NCBI RefSeq assembly: GCF_002865645.1
Contig: NW_020194546.1
Span: 248,001 to 312,000, forward strand
DNA length: 64,000 nt
Source of the DNA: Hyaloscypha bicolor E
Lineage: Eukaryota > Ascomycota > Leotiomycetes > Helotiales > Hyaloscyphaceae
Direction: 5' to 3'
Shown: positions 11,372-22,025 of the stretch, piece by piece
Layout of the letters: every line of letters starts with the position of its first letter
How positions within the stretch are numbered: the first letter of the stretch is position 1
The notes under the pieces: generated by a model
The model's input: the letters and a program-made list of their open reading frames with translations, nothing else
Told to the model about the DNA's origin: nothing
Database searches by the model: none
Program-made: the position numbers and the translations under genes

Positions 11372-12673
11372 ATGTTTCGCCCATCCCAGAATCTCCTCTT
11401 CCGGCCGATGCCAGCTCTGAACAAGCTCAAGATACACCAACCACTTCCGTTAAACCCCCGCGAATCTCAACAACTGCTCAATATCCTCACAACCTCGTTC
11501 CGACAACATCTCGACCGCGAACATCCTCCGTTCAGAAGCGATAATGCCTCGTGGGCTACAAGATTGGGTGTTGAAGGCAAAATACATACACAGAGCTCCA
11601 CCGTACCAAGAAGACGACGTAACTCGGATCATACGGCACATCCTACAGACCAGCACATGCACTCTCTCCTGACGAATCCGCTGTTCAGTGTGTCACCTGG
11701 GGTGAAAGGAGGCAAGAGGATTGCGGACCCCATGAATATATTCGACCAGGCAGTGGCAAAGGGCATGATGAGTATCAGCTATGCTTATACATGTCTTGCT
11801 GGGGTGAAGCGAAAAATTATACAATCACCGGTGTTAGAGGTAAGAGACGGGATGCAAGAGTCTGGCGCTGGCTTGAAGGTGTTGAAGTGGTTGCTATCAA
11901 GCGGTACCGCGAACGACAATGAGTTTTTGAAGCATAAAGCGTTTGGTGAATTGCTCATGCAATTCTTGGTTGCAGAAGGCTTGCAGGAAGCTACTTGGAC
12001 CTGGATAAAAAGAGCCCTCGATGGTCGACCGGCCATCGACAAGCTAAAAGGCTCGTCGAGGCTTGAGGCACGTGAGGACGCAATCAGGCCATTGATGCTA
12101 CTATTGAGAGCAGAAGCAATGGAGCCCAACATCTCCTTGGATAACGCTTATATCTGCCTATCCAGAGCTGCCGGGTACTTCAAGTCTTTGTCAATTGTTG
12201 AGAGGAGACCCTTCCTGGGCCCTCCTGGTCTATTCCTTGTACATCAGACTATCTTTGGCACTCACGGACCGTCAAGCGAATCGAGTTTTGAATCTTTCCT
12301 CGGTTTGGTTCCACTTATCTCCAAGGACAGCGATTTCTTTTCCGCCCATCTGAACATCCTTCATCCCACGAAACCAACGCCGGATTTTGCGTTGAATTAT
12401 CTATCGAAACATATGGAGCCAACCCCTGACCCGCTTCGGAAGATTGACGGCATAACAGAAGCCAGGCAAAGTCGTTCTCGGATACAACTTTGTCTCGACA
12501 CAGCAAAGCTCTGCCTCGAGACCAATCGCTTCAGAGAAGCGCATTGGGTTATGGACCTCCTACGTACCAACTATCCAAGACAACTCGGTGTCAAGGAGGG
12601 GGGTAGACAGTTGGAGCAGGCAAGAGCGGAGGCGTCGAGCCTAGAGCTATTGGAAAGACTCAGCCTAGCATAA
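11372..12673 (+). CDS. Conserved fungal protein of unknown function, possibly mitochondrial
   Basis: Single exon, 433 residues from ATG 11372. An earlier in-frame ATG (11204) would add 56 residues, but 11372 has the better context and exposes an Arg/Phe-rich start (MFRPSQNLLFRPMPALNKLK) like a mitochondrial presequence. I recognise no catalytic motif. The body is mainly helical, with leucine/alanine-rich pairs such as LMQFLVAEGLQEATWTW and LDTAKLCLETNRFREAHWVM that look like TPR/PPR-type helical hairpins. A helical-repeat protein acting in mitochondria is possible; this is weak inference. Confidence 0.75.
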   Translation: MFRPSQNLLFRPMPALNKLKIHQPLPLNPRESQQLLNILTTSFRQHLDREHPPFRSDNASWATRLGVEGKIHTQSSTVPRRRRNSDHTAHPTDQHMHSLLTNPLFSVSPGVKGGKRIADPMNIFDQAVAKGMMSISYAYTCLAGVKRKIIQSPVLEVRDGMQESGAGLKVLKWLLSSGTANDNEFLKHKAFGELLMQFLVAEGLQEATWTWIKRALDGRPAIDKLKGSSRLEAREDAIRPLMLLLRAEAMEPNISLDNAYICLSRAAGYFKSLSIVERRPFLGPPGLFLVHQTIFGTHGPSSESSFESFLGLVPLISKDSDFFSAHLNILHPTKPTPDFALNYLSKHMEPTPDPLRKIDGITEARQSRSRIQLCLDTAKLCLETNRFREAHWVMDLLRTNYPRQLGVKEGGRQLEQARAEASSLELLERLSLA

Positions 12674-13715
12674 GTGGAAGTTGGTCATGTTGTTTCGGCT
12701 TGGAGTTCAGGCATTGATTGCATTGCATCTTTGATTAGGAAGTGCAATGGACGGCGTTAGAAAGGCGGATACTCCATGAGGTATATAGCAAAGCGGCATT
12801 GGAGATTAACTCATGACTGGACGCTATCAATGAAGCATTTCAAAAGAACTGGAGCAGGTCTGCTGAACTGTTCACAGCTCCCGACGCGGGGATATCACAC
12901 GCATCAATTTTCCGACAAACTCAGGAAATGTCCATTACAGCACGCTACCTTTCACAATATCATATAAATAGGTTGGCGTGCGGAAATTTAAGAGAAGCCA
13001 GTGCTGTCCCTTCAAGAATTGCCGAGGAGGTGTCCGTCGACCACCGTACCAGAATGATGACGCCCAAACCTCTCCCGTTTCTCCCTCCACTCTTGCACCA
13101 AACTTCGTTCGGTGCCACTCCTACGATGACCTGCATTAGTCCTGCACGGTCGCAGATTCACCATCAGAGGAGATGGAAGCAGACGGCGACCCTGGCGAGC
13201 CCAATGCCCTTCAATAGGGAGGCAGTGTACAGATTCTGTACATGCATCATATCAGGATATCAGAGAGCCTCGACGGGCACAAGAGACTTCAGGCTCGCAT
13301 CTCAAATGCCTCTTCCCCGCACTCCCGCCCTCGCCCCCTTCGATTGGCCACGGCTGGCACGCCCGGCACGCCCCTCCTCATTCTCCACACCGTGATGCGA
13401 TCAGCTGTGGCTTGATCTGGGTCAGGCTGACCCCTTCATCCTATTCGCTGCTTTTTGCCAGATCGAAGCTCTTACCTCAGCCCGGGGTGGTTTTCGTTTC
13501 CTTGCTGTGGTACCTCAATGATTAGCTCATCCGAGCCTCCTCTTCTGGACGTCGTTCCTTCCCCAACCTTCATTTTCCTGTCGCAACCCATCAATACTGA
13601 GCGCGCAGAACATCCAATTGGGAATTCCTAGTCGCGAGGTTCCATTATTCCAATATCTCACCCCAATTATCGATTCATCGAAGTTACAAATTCGAAGCAC
13701 CAGCGTCATCCATCA
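12674..13715. other. Intergenic, 1 kb, no gene seen
   Basis: Short frames without motifs or splice support. The last ~300 bases are pyrimidine-rich and are the likely promoter and leader of the gene at 13716. Confidence 0.45.
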
Positions 13716-14621
13716 TGTCAGGACCTGAAGTCGGCGACAAAGGTACGTGAAGAAGGCACTTTCCTTACCCATAGGAATCAGTCAGTCGATATTCGGGTAT
13801 CGAGGTTATATTGGAACATCCCAACTTTCATCAAAATCCCCAAAAACACTTCCTCGCGGGCATCGAGTACCACTTCACCACGATGGCACAAACCAACTAC
13901 GGCGCAATCCTCTTCCACTTCTTCACTTCCAGTTATATGCATCCCTCCATTTCACAGTAATATCTATGAAACTAATACATCCCAACTAGTCTCTTGGAAC
14001 TGGGGCGCTTCTCACCCGTCCGGAACTGCCTCCGAAGTCAAACCCGGCGAAGTGACCGTCGTCTCGCACCGCGGCAACGAGATCAGCAAGACCGGCGATG
14101 AGAGTAATCCCGCCGTGCACATCGAGCGCAACGGAAACGATGTCGTCAAGCTTGCAAATGAGCTCAACGTAGACAAGAAATCCTCGGACTCGGACACGAA
14201 CGGCGCTTCTTCCTCTGAGCCCAAGAACGACGAGCAGAAGAAGGAGGACAAACAAGAGGAGAAAGTAGAGGAGAAAAAGGAACCGGAAAAGAACGACGCG
14301 GAGGAGAAAGAGGAGCCCAAGGAAGAGAAGAAGGAAGTGGAGAAGGAGTCGAATGGCGAGGCTCAGGTCGGAGATAAGCGAAAGGCAGATGAGAAGGTCG
14401 ATGCTGTGACTGAGGAGAAGAATGGCGAGGAGGCAGCCAAAGAGGACGAAGCCAAGAAGCAAAAGACCAGCAACGGCACAGGTGCTTCCACTAACGGTGA
14501 GAAAGATAAGAAGAAGCCTGGTCGGCCAAAGGGGAACACCTCAAAGGCTCCCAAGAAAGAGAAGAAGGCCCCGGCTGTTGGTCGTGCTGAGAGGAGGACC
14601 AGAAGTCAAGGTGGTCTTTAA
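13716..14621 (+). CDS. Hva1-type TUDOR protein with acidic/basic tail and AT-hook-like motif
   Basis: Exons 13716-13743 (28 nt) and 13990-14621 give 219 residues; the intron is 246 nt, long for this window. The start MSGPEVGDKVSWNWG followed by ASEVKPGEVTVVSHRGNEIS is the short beta-barrel called Hva1_TUDOR (formerly DUF2945), first named from a hypervirulence-associated protein. It continues NPAVHIERNGNDVVKLANEL. From about residue 75 the chain is almost all Lys/Glu, then ends with KKPGRPKGNT, which carries the GRP core of an AT-hook, and a basic tail. The layout suggests a small nuclear or chromatin-associated protein; partner unknown. Confidence 0.85.
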   Translation, partial: CQDLKSATKVREEGTFLTHRNQSVDIRVSRLYWNIPTFIKIPKNTSSRASSTTSPRWHKPTTAQSSSTSSLPVICIPPFHSNIYETNTSQLVSWNWGASHPSGTASEVKPGEVTVVSHRGNEISKTGDESNPAVHIERNGNDVVKLANELNVDKKSSDSDTNGASSSEPKNDEQKKEDKQEEKVEEKKEPEKNDAEEKEEPKEEKKEVEKESNGEAQVGDKRKADEKVDAVTEEKNGEEAAKEDEAKKQKTSNGTGASTNGEKDKKKPGRPKGNTSKAPKKEKKAPAVGRAERRTRSQGGL

Positions 14622-15114
14622 GCTATCCGCATGTTATGGAGATTAAAATGGGGGCTGGACTTGGATGGCGATCGGGTTTGGGTATGGCTCGGGGTTGGTA
14701 TATGGGCTGACGGGTGGCAGGTATGGCTTTAAGGACTTGGTTCTTCTTTTTGCTTTGCTTGGTCTGTACATATCCGAAATTCAGTATCAAAAAGGACTAT
14801 TTCTCTGACGCACATTCTCGCTCAATCGTTTGATGTTTGGAACCAAAATGCCTCGCTAGTTCAGCCTTTTTGTCTCAAGTGGCGCAATCGAAATGTCTCG
14901 GGAAACATCTCCATCGCAACTCCAACCCGGCTGCATGTCGAACTGTTTATGGACATTGAGTAAAGTTTTCTCACTACGCCTCAGGCGATGATTAATGTTG
15001 TAATCTTCACATTAAGGCAGTGACCTAGTTGTTTGTATTCCATTCAACTCTTAATTCATCATACTATCTTTTCCGATCCAGATCCTCCGTCAACAGCCCA
15101 TCCTCCCCCTGTCC
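14622..15114. other. Intergenic between 3' ends, nothing seen
   Basis: 3' flank of the TUDOR gene and of the convergent broken gene at 15.1-15.8 kb. No coding or repeat structure recognised. Confidence 0.45.
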
Positions 15115-15817
15115 CTACCTCCCAAAAGTCAACGTCAAAACCCCCGGAATAGTAACCGCAAACGGCCCGGGACTCCCATTCGTAAACCTCAACGTCGTTC
15201 CCGCTCCCCACACACCAGTCTTCATCCCGAAATGAAGCTTTTGCCTCTCAACCATCGGCGCTTTGCTCATTATTGTCCCACCACTTGTCTTCGTCGCCAT
15301 CCCCGCCCCAGTTGATATCAGAGTATTGAACGGTATAGCAAAATTCATCGTTGACGAAACAGTTGCAGCGGGCGTTGTACTAGCAGGCTACGAAGTCCCA
15401 GTCCAAGGGGGGAGAGGTAAAGAGAGAGTGACAGAATATGAAGGCACACAGTGGTCGGTGCACCAGCTCCAGTCGTTATCTGGTGTGTCGTTGTTTGTGC
15501 CTGCACAGGGCGTGCCGTAGGAGGCGTTGGCGATGCTTGTCCCGAGCCAGTTGCAGACGCAGTCGCGGGGTCCGCCGACCTGGGAAGGGGTTGGTTAGCT
15601 GCGTTGTAGGGGGGAAGAAGGGAAGAAGGTTTGAGAGGGGGGAAGGAGAGGAGTATCTACGTATGTACCTGAGAGCTGACGGAAGACTCTACAGCATTGA
15701 TCGCGGTCGAGAGAGGGTGAGAGTTCTTAGGAGGCTTGAAGGATGTTTGGGGTTTTGTTGCAGGGATGCAAGGGTTGAAGGGAAGATGGAGAGAAGGGAT
15801 AGTATGAGGTGTTTCAT
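15115..15817 (-). pseudogene. Broken gene for a small secreted cysteine-rich protein
   Basis: On the minus strand ATG 15817 opens a clear signal peptide, MKHLILSLLSIFPSTLA, but that frame stops after about 43 residues. The adjoining body is in another frame: SAINAVESSVSSQ-like sequence, then a good intron (15580-15668; TAAC branch and CCCAG acceptor), then VGGPRDCVCNW and WSWCTDHC, with five Cys in 45 residues. A TAG then interrupts the frame that continues into a 77-residue tail with a Thr/Gly-rich end; a 60-nt intron starting GTGCCT could remove it. Reading frames, not homology, are the evidence. It could also be one sequencing indel in a live gene. It is not a family I can name; small secreted cysteine-rich proteins are typical effector-like or cell-wall proteins. 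Confidence 0.5.
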
Positions 15818-16431
15818 TTTGCTTTGCTCTTCTTGAGGCGAAGACTGAGTTGTCCGGGTTGCACTTTGAAGAGCTCGAAAAATACACTAATAAAACAAGG
15901 AATAATCTCGTCGATCATATATGTGAGATCATTGCCTAATAAGTAATAACCAAAAAGTGCAACTTCGAGCCGAGAAGTGCTTTTCTTATGTTTCCCTAGG
16001 GGTCTCATGGATAGATATTACTCCCTCTTCAGATTTGCTAAAGAGGTGAAGAACCGAAGAAGTGATCTGAGTATAGAAGGGCTACAGAACCTGAGCCACT
16101 CACTATTGTTTGTTGCCGGTAAAGATAAATTACCCATTGTCTGCGTGGAATGAAAGACGGATAAGGGTGAACAGTATATATGTTGGAGTATGGTGTTTCA
16201 TGCAGATTCGTTGGTGGCTGTTATTTATGGTAAATATATATAAAGGCGGTTGAATATCCTGGTTCCTGCATAATCACCCATGTATCTGGTTTGGAGAATG
16301 TGATCGCGAGGTACCATATGCATTTGCTCTTTCATGTCTAGAGCTGTAAACTTTTGTGCCGTTTGGATTTTCTTTGGAGATCGTGACAGCTCTCGCAAAT
16401 TTTGGGCACGTTTCACCGAGAGAGCCTTCTC
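15818..16431. other. Intergenic, nothing recognised
   Basis: Upstream side of the broken secreted protein and downstream side of the carboxylesterase. AT-rich patches (TATATATAAA near 16228-16240) but no gene. Confidence 0.45.
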
Positions 16432-18511
16432 TCATTCATATGGATCCGGATATGTGCCATTAGCAAAGAGTGGAAACGTGGTCCGTGGTAGTTGGAATAG
16501 GTTGCGAGCCTTAGCCCATGGCATCACAACCTTGCAGCGAGCCTTCTCTGCATCAGTCATGCTCTCCATCATAGTTCCGTTGTTGTGCAAAAGTAGCCGT
16601 CGTCTAGTAGCCAATGTCCAGGGCTCCCATCCCGCCAGATCTTTTCTTCTGAGCGTGTTAGGATCTAGGGTGAGAATGAAGCTTATCCAGTAGCTCTGAG
16701 TGACAGGCACGGCACCGGCGTTGCCCCCCTTTTCGTTCGGTATGTAGTAAGAGGGCGGAGGATTGCCATCGGTGTTATTCGGGCCCCAGATGGCATTCAG
16801 TTCCACGGTATGATAAACTCGATTGCCACTGGCTTCATCTCGAGGATCCAGGACATCGTAGTGGTAATGCCAGTTCTGTGTGTTGCCGGCATAAGCTAGC
16901 ATGTCGGATTGGAAGTATGCTACGCATCGAATATCTGCCTCGCCGAACATCGCCGCGACACGCTGCCATTCATTACCAGCACCAGGATAAGTAGCATTCA
17001 ATACCGCGCCTGAGAAGGTGACTTCATTGAGAGACTCTGGATAGGTTGTTTTCAATTCTTCAAGTTGTGCATCGGTGATGTTCCCTAGGTTTCTTCGTAT
17101 ATAAGAGTCCAAGTTCGTCGAGTTAACTGTCTTGTCAACATTCTTGGTTCCTTCGTCAGTTGTACTTCCATATATTGCGGGGACTTGGCGGAATCTTCTG
17201 CTTTCATAAAGCTGGTAGAGCGGGGCTACGAGGATATCGTTATCGATACAAGGACTCCATTGAAACCCTGGCGATTTGGTTTGTAGTTCCGTAACGTTAA
17301 GGCCTCGTAAGCAAGACAATGTATCTGTTTGATTAGAACACCCAGTGGCTTTGGTCAAATCATCGTAATGTGGTTGAAGGTCAACAACCTAGTAATGTTA
17401 GTAAGGGCTTACAATCCCAAAAACTAACTTTCTCTTCTAGAAACACTTCGAGGGCTCCAGGTTGGCAGATTGTCGTCATATGAGCATACAGAGAGCACTT
17501 ACTTGGGCATTTCCAGCTAGGGCGGTACTTTCGGCAGCGACACCATGAAAATACCCCTATAGTAGTCAGCACCTGGCATTTCCGGCGCTTGAGTCTGCAG
17601 ATAATACCGGAAGCCCTGTGCCATTGTAGGCAGCTTGGAGGAATGTGATGATCATAGCCCCAACGCTATCTCCCGTCAAAACAACATGATTAACGTCCCC
17701 TCCAAACTATAGGAACAGGTTACTGATGATCCTGCCCACACTTTGAGATGGTGAGCACGTACCAGACACGCTTTATCTTGAATCCATTGCAGGACAAATA
17801 TCACTAAGAGACCGGAGTTAGCGGAATCTTAAAACCCGGTAAGTCCAACATACCATCTTTCAATCCATTATTAAGACTGCCACCTTCCAACACTTGCTTG
17901 CTGGCCAACAATCCAAGCAAACCTACGCGATAGTTGAGTGTAACGACCACCATATTCATGCCTGAATTCTCAACGAGCAGAGTGCCGTTGAAGTTGCCAT
18001 TCGAATTGGAAGTCCATCCACCCCCTTGAACGAAAACCATGACAGGGAGCTTTGACCCCGTTGTGGCATTTGTCGGGGCGTATACATCAAGAAAAAGACA
18101 ATCTTCATCCATAGGTTGCTTCCCATATTGCAGCCCTGGGCCAGCTTGATTGGCTAAGCAGAGCGTGCCATGCTGAGCGATTCTCAGCATCCATCCTTAT
18201 CGTAGATCGTCGCCGTTAGGGTTGACTCACTTTATTGGCCTTCTGAACAGTCGAATTGTACTCTGGATGTGTGGGGCCCGCAAAACGCAATGGTCCCAAA
18301 GGCGGTGCCTAGAGGGGGAAGAAATCAGTCAAAAAGTCTCGAGAACAGCCAGTGTTGAAGAACTTACAGCATACCGGATGCCAAGCCATTGAGTAATACC
18401 TCCTGGCAAAGCGGTCCCTTCATATTTCGAGTAGCTCAGATCTACAATACTATCAACAGCTCCAACTGGAATAATGGACAAGCAAACCGCAAGAAATCCG
18501 GCGGTTTTCAT
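16432..18511 (-). CDS. Secreted type-B carboxylesterase / lipase
   Basis: Seven exons (minus): 18511-18368, 18308-18231, 18172-17854, 17803-17763, 17706-17608, 17556-17503 and 17388-16432; 563 residues, all junctions GT-AG and in frame. The N-terminus MKTAGFLAVCLSIIPVGAVD is a signal peptide (an ATG four codons earlier, 18523, is also possible). The fold is the alpha/beta hydrolase of the carboxylesterase type-B family: oxyanion-hole segment VQGGGW (~122-127), nucleophile elbow GDSVG (Ser ~208), acid in TDEGT (~324) and His in VYHTVELNAIWG (~438). Many N-x-S/T sites fit secretion. Substrate unknown. Odd points are GDSVG rather than the usual GESAG and the high intron count. It lies divergent to the AAA ATPase. 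Confidence 0.9.
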
Positions 18512-19416
18512 GATGAAATACATGACAGTCGCAACGATGTCCAAAAAGGAAACATAATAAAAAGATGAGATGAAAGAACAAGAAAACACCTGTTGTCAAT
18601 TGAAAGCAGCTAAGTGAGATATGTACCTCGCATATTCTCCATAGTGCAATGGATCCTGGAGCTCCGCGCTACCCACCTGTAACCTTGAAGAAGGTGGAAA
18701 GTATCGTGACCGGATGTTTCATCCAAACGAGATGAACACCTTTAGCCTGCACCTAGCATGCTCATTGCAGCAAACATCTTTGCTCAAAACATTAATGTGG
18801 TCCTCACCGACCCATGTAAAGCTGCTTGGCCTCAATCTGGAAGCTTGATGATCCGATGTTCCTGAAGGAATTGAGGTGCCGAGGAGAGATGAATGTAGGT
18901 ACAGAGAAATCAGGCGGTGAACTTAGCAGAACGGACCTAATCCTGGCCCAGTAAGCATTGAGAGTATGCTCCCTGGCGTAAACACCAGACTATTGATGCA
19001 GAACAAACTTGTTTCTTCGCATAATTGCTGTATCCTCCGTAGAAGATAGCTGATGGAAATAGTTGCAGCTTCTTCCCAAATGATGTCTCCATCTTTCGTC
19101 ATGTGATCAACAGGGGTATTTGGGCATTTCCATTCTTCCGAACAGGCATAATCATCCAAGAATAATGATTTGACGAGACCAGCAGTTATGCAGTGCGAAA
19201 TTTTGATTACTTCGTGCTACGTGGGAGTTTGGCGATCGGCATGTAAGCGTTTCAAGCGCCAAAGCTTCGCCGCTCGTATTCGAGGCTACGAGTACAAGTG
19301 GCTGGAAGCTTCAGGCAACTACATCTCAACCTCTTCTCAATCCAGGGGCTTCCCCAGAAGTATCTGGATCGTTCATACCATCAAATACAAATTGATTACC
19401 TACCACCAAAGGCAAA
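18512..19416. promoter_or_regulatory. Divergent promoter region, carboxylesterase / AAA ATPase
   Basis: About 0.9 kb between two divergent start codons. No gene-like frame with motifs. It presumably holds both promoters; no specific site is called. Confidence 0.4.
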
Positions 19417-21016
19417 ATGTCTTCTGACGAGTTCGTCCACGTCTCTACAGGGCACGGTGGTGGACCCAATCCATACTCGTCAGTCTCTGAGGACTTCTTC
19501 AATAACACCAAGGGAGATCGACAATACACAGAAGGGTACATCACTGCTTCGATTCGCCAGAAACATCCCAAATATCACCTCACCATCTCTACAGGCTACA
19601 ACCTCAATTTGCTCGGCTTTGCTGATTCACGAGCCGATGCTACATACACTCCCCACATTGATGCCAAGGAAACGCTGGTGGAAAGGCAATTCATGCCACC
19701 AGCAAGAAGGTATAATGATGAACTGGGTGGCGCTTTTGTTGATAAGGTTGTCTTCGCATGTTACGACTACACTTTCAAGGGGAACCAATTTCTGGTCTAC
19801 ATAGTTGATGGGCACGATGGGCCATATCACCCCCCACCGTACCACTATATTCTCACCGAGGACTCCAAAGAAGATAACCAGGCTTCTGCTCAGAAGAAAA
19901 CGGATGAGTTGCTCGCGGAAGCATCAAAATGGTCGCAGGATCTTCATGGCGAGGTCTATGTGTTTGACCAGGGATTCTGGCAGAAAAACAGAGAGCTGTG
20001 GCAGAATATCCAGAAATCGAATTGGGAGGATGTCATTTTGGAGAAGGAGAAGAAGGAAGCTATCATCGAAGATGTTATTGGGTTCTTTGACTCAGAAAGT
20101 CGTTATTCTGAGTTCGGTGTGCCTTGGAAAGTGAGCGTTTGCGGATATCCCAAGACGCTATATATTAACTCGTTATTCTAGAGAGGCGTGATATTCTACG
20201 GTCCACCAGGGGTAAGTGAGTCGAATTGTATCAAACATATTACACTGACAAGGTCCCCCTTAGAATGGGAAAACTATCTCCACCAAGGCACTTATGCACG
20301 ACATAAGCAAGAGAACCTCCCCAGCAATCGAATCGCTGTACGTGAAGACTTTCAACAGCTTTCAGGGGCCAGAATACGGCATACGCCAGATATTTCTCAT
20401 GGCTCGACGAATGGCACCATGTCTCCTCGTGTTCGAAGACATCGACTCTCTCGTTAGTCCCATGGTGAGAAGCTACTTCCTCAACGAAGTTGACGGGTTG
20501 GAATCGAACCACGGAATCTTGATGATTGGAAGCACGAACCATCTTGAGCAATTGGACCCAGGAATTGCCAAGCGACCAAGTCGATTCGACAGGAAGTACC
20601 TGTTCGATGTACCCACTCGCGAAGAAAGAATCCAGTACTGCGAGTATTGGCGTCACAAGTTGCGAAACAACAAGAAGGTGGAATTTCCACCACAGATGTC
20701 CGCCAGGTTTGCTGATATCACTGGTGATTTTTCCTTTGCGTATATGAAGGAGGCCTTCGTCGCTGCATTGTTGGTCATTGTTGCTCGGACGGACGAGAAG
20801 CGAAGATTCAGACACCGAGAGGACGATCTCAGTGACAACATTCTCTGGAAGGAGCTGAAGAAACAAGTCGAGGCTCTGAGGAAGGAGATGGAGGATGAGA
20901 GTGATAATGTTGCCAGTCCGAGCATGAGTGGGATGTGGCCTGCTCTCAACAGCATCTTTGATGAGCATCGAGCAAGGCCCATAGACATCAACAGTGCCAT
21001 GCCTAGATACTTCTAG
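19417..21016 (+). CDS. Fungal AAA+ ATPase (BCS1-like ATPase domain)
   Basis: Exons 19417-20130, 20182-20211 and 20264-21016 give 498 residues. The AAA module has Walker A GPPGNGKT (~245-252), Walker B CLLVFEDIDS (~301-310), sensor-1 region ILMIGSTNH and arginine-finger region AKRPSRFDRKY. The ~230-residue N-terminal part has no transmembrane segment, so it is not a genuine mitochondrial Bcs1; it belongs to the expanded fungal cytosolic AAA group. The Walker A loop is cut by an intron between its third Gly and Asn, and the exon before that intron is only 30 nt. All catalytic motifs are intact. Client and process unknown. Confidence 0.9.
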
Positions 21017-21156
21017 TTTTCGGGTCTGCAGCATAAGGGGCAAAAATAGTAATTCACGATATTATCAATTAGGTTGTCTGTATGCGGTCTTCCTACAGTT
21101 TCCATGCGTGCCATGCAAAGGGTATCTTGAGCTCAAATAAATCCCAGAGGCAAGCC

Positions 21157-22025
21157 TCACTCATCGTCCAGTATCCTGCTAGCTAGTGGACCAAAGAATG
21201 GCACTTCAAATCTGTCTAATGTGTCCGCTGCAGAAATGTCAGTGAGCTATTCATGTGCAAAGGAGGGCCAGCACTCGCCATCCCGGTAGGCCCTAAACGT
21301 AAGGAGCCCAATCAACCCCAAATCACCAATAAATATCAACCAAGAAAGGAACGTGGACCACGAGAAGACCAAATGCAGCACGAATATCGCAGAGAACAGC
21401 AGCTGCCCAGCGAATTAGCATGGTAAAACCCCGACGAGGCGTGAGGGAGCTGAGAGCTTCGGGGCCACCCTGCTGCCAAGAAACAAGGCCAAAGGAACTA
21501 TGCCAGTTCCCGAAACAGCTCCTGGGCTCCTAGCTTCCATAGAAGGCAAGAGCAAATTGGTATGAGGATAAGCCTTACCGCTGATTGCCATGCATGGAAT
21601 CTGCCTCCCATTAGCACATCGATTCCCATGATTCCACCATTCCGGACTCACCTAACATAATCACTCTTCTGCTCCATCACCAGAAGCAGTACTCCCCCAG
21701 CAGGCGGTAGCAGAAGATATGCCAGGCAGGCCTCATAATCCAATCTGATCGGAAGGCTTGTATCGAACTCGTTCAACCTCCCCCTGCCACTCTCAATGTC
21801 CCCTCCAAACCCACCATTACCTCCACTATTTCCGAACGCCCTCGCAGAGCTATCATGAGTCGGCGCCCAAGGATTCACAGATGGTTTCGGAGTGTTCGTG
21901 GGAGATGGGAAAGCTGGGGAACGCTGGCCGCCAGGTGAGAAAGAGCGTCGGCCTTCGATCGGCGGTGGAGAGAGGGCTCGATTCGTCTCAGGAGATTGAT
22001 CTTGGTAGGGCGCGAAATCAGCCAT
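21157..22025 (-). CDS. Small multi-pass membrane protein with disordered N-terminus
   Basis: Four exons (minus): 22025-21652, 21600-21579, 21402-21279 and 21227-21157; 196 residues. The first ~95 residues are Pro/Ser/Gly-rich (SPPPIEGRRSFSPGGQRSP). Then LDYEACLAYLLLPPAGGVLLLVME, and after VRFHAWQSA two further hydrophobic helices (LLFSAIFVLHLVFSWSTF, LSWLIFIGDLGLIGLLTF) and the tail LDRFEVPFFGPLASRILDDE. This order (short helix, FHAWQS motif, paired helices) is that of the DUF4870/Tic20-like small membrane proteins; function not known to me. The last intron, 21228-21278, begins GC (GCGAGT) and ends CAG, and only this placement joins the frames. Confidence 0.8.

Noticed and set aside
13747..13989. 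80-codon ORF inside the intron of the TUDOR gene
   Set aside because: Removing the intron joins the conserved DKVSWNWG segment, and the ORF has no recognisable features.
20240..21043. 267-codon ORF antisense to the AAA ATPase
   Set aside because: Mirror of a strongly coding exon with conserved AAA motifs on the plus strand; the antisense protein has no motif.
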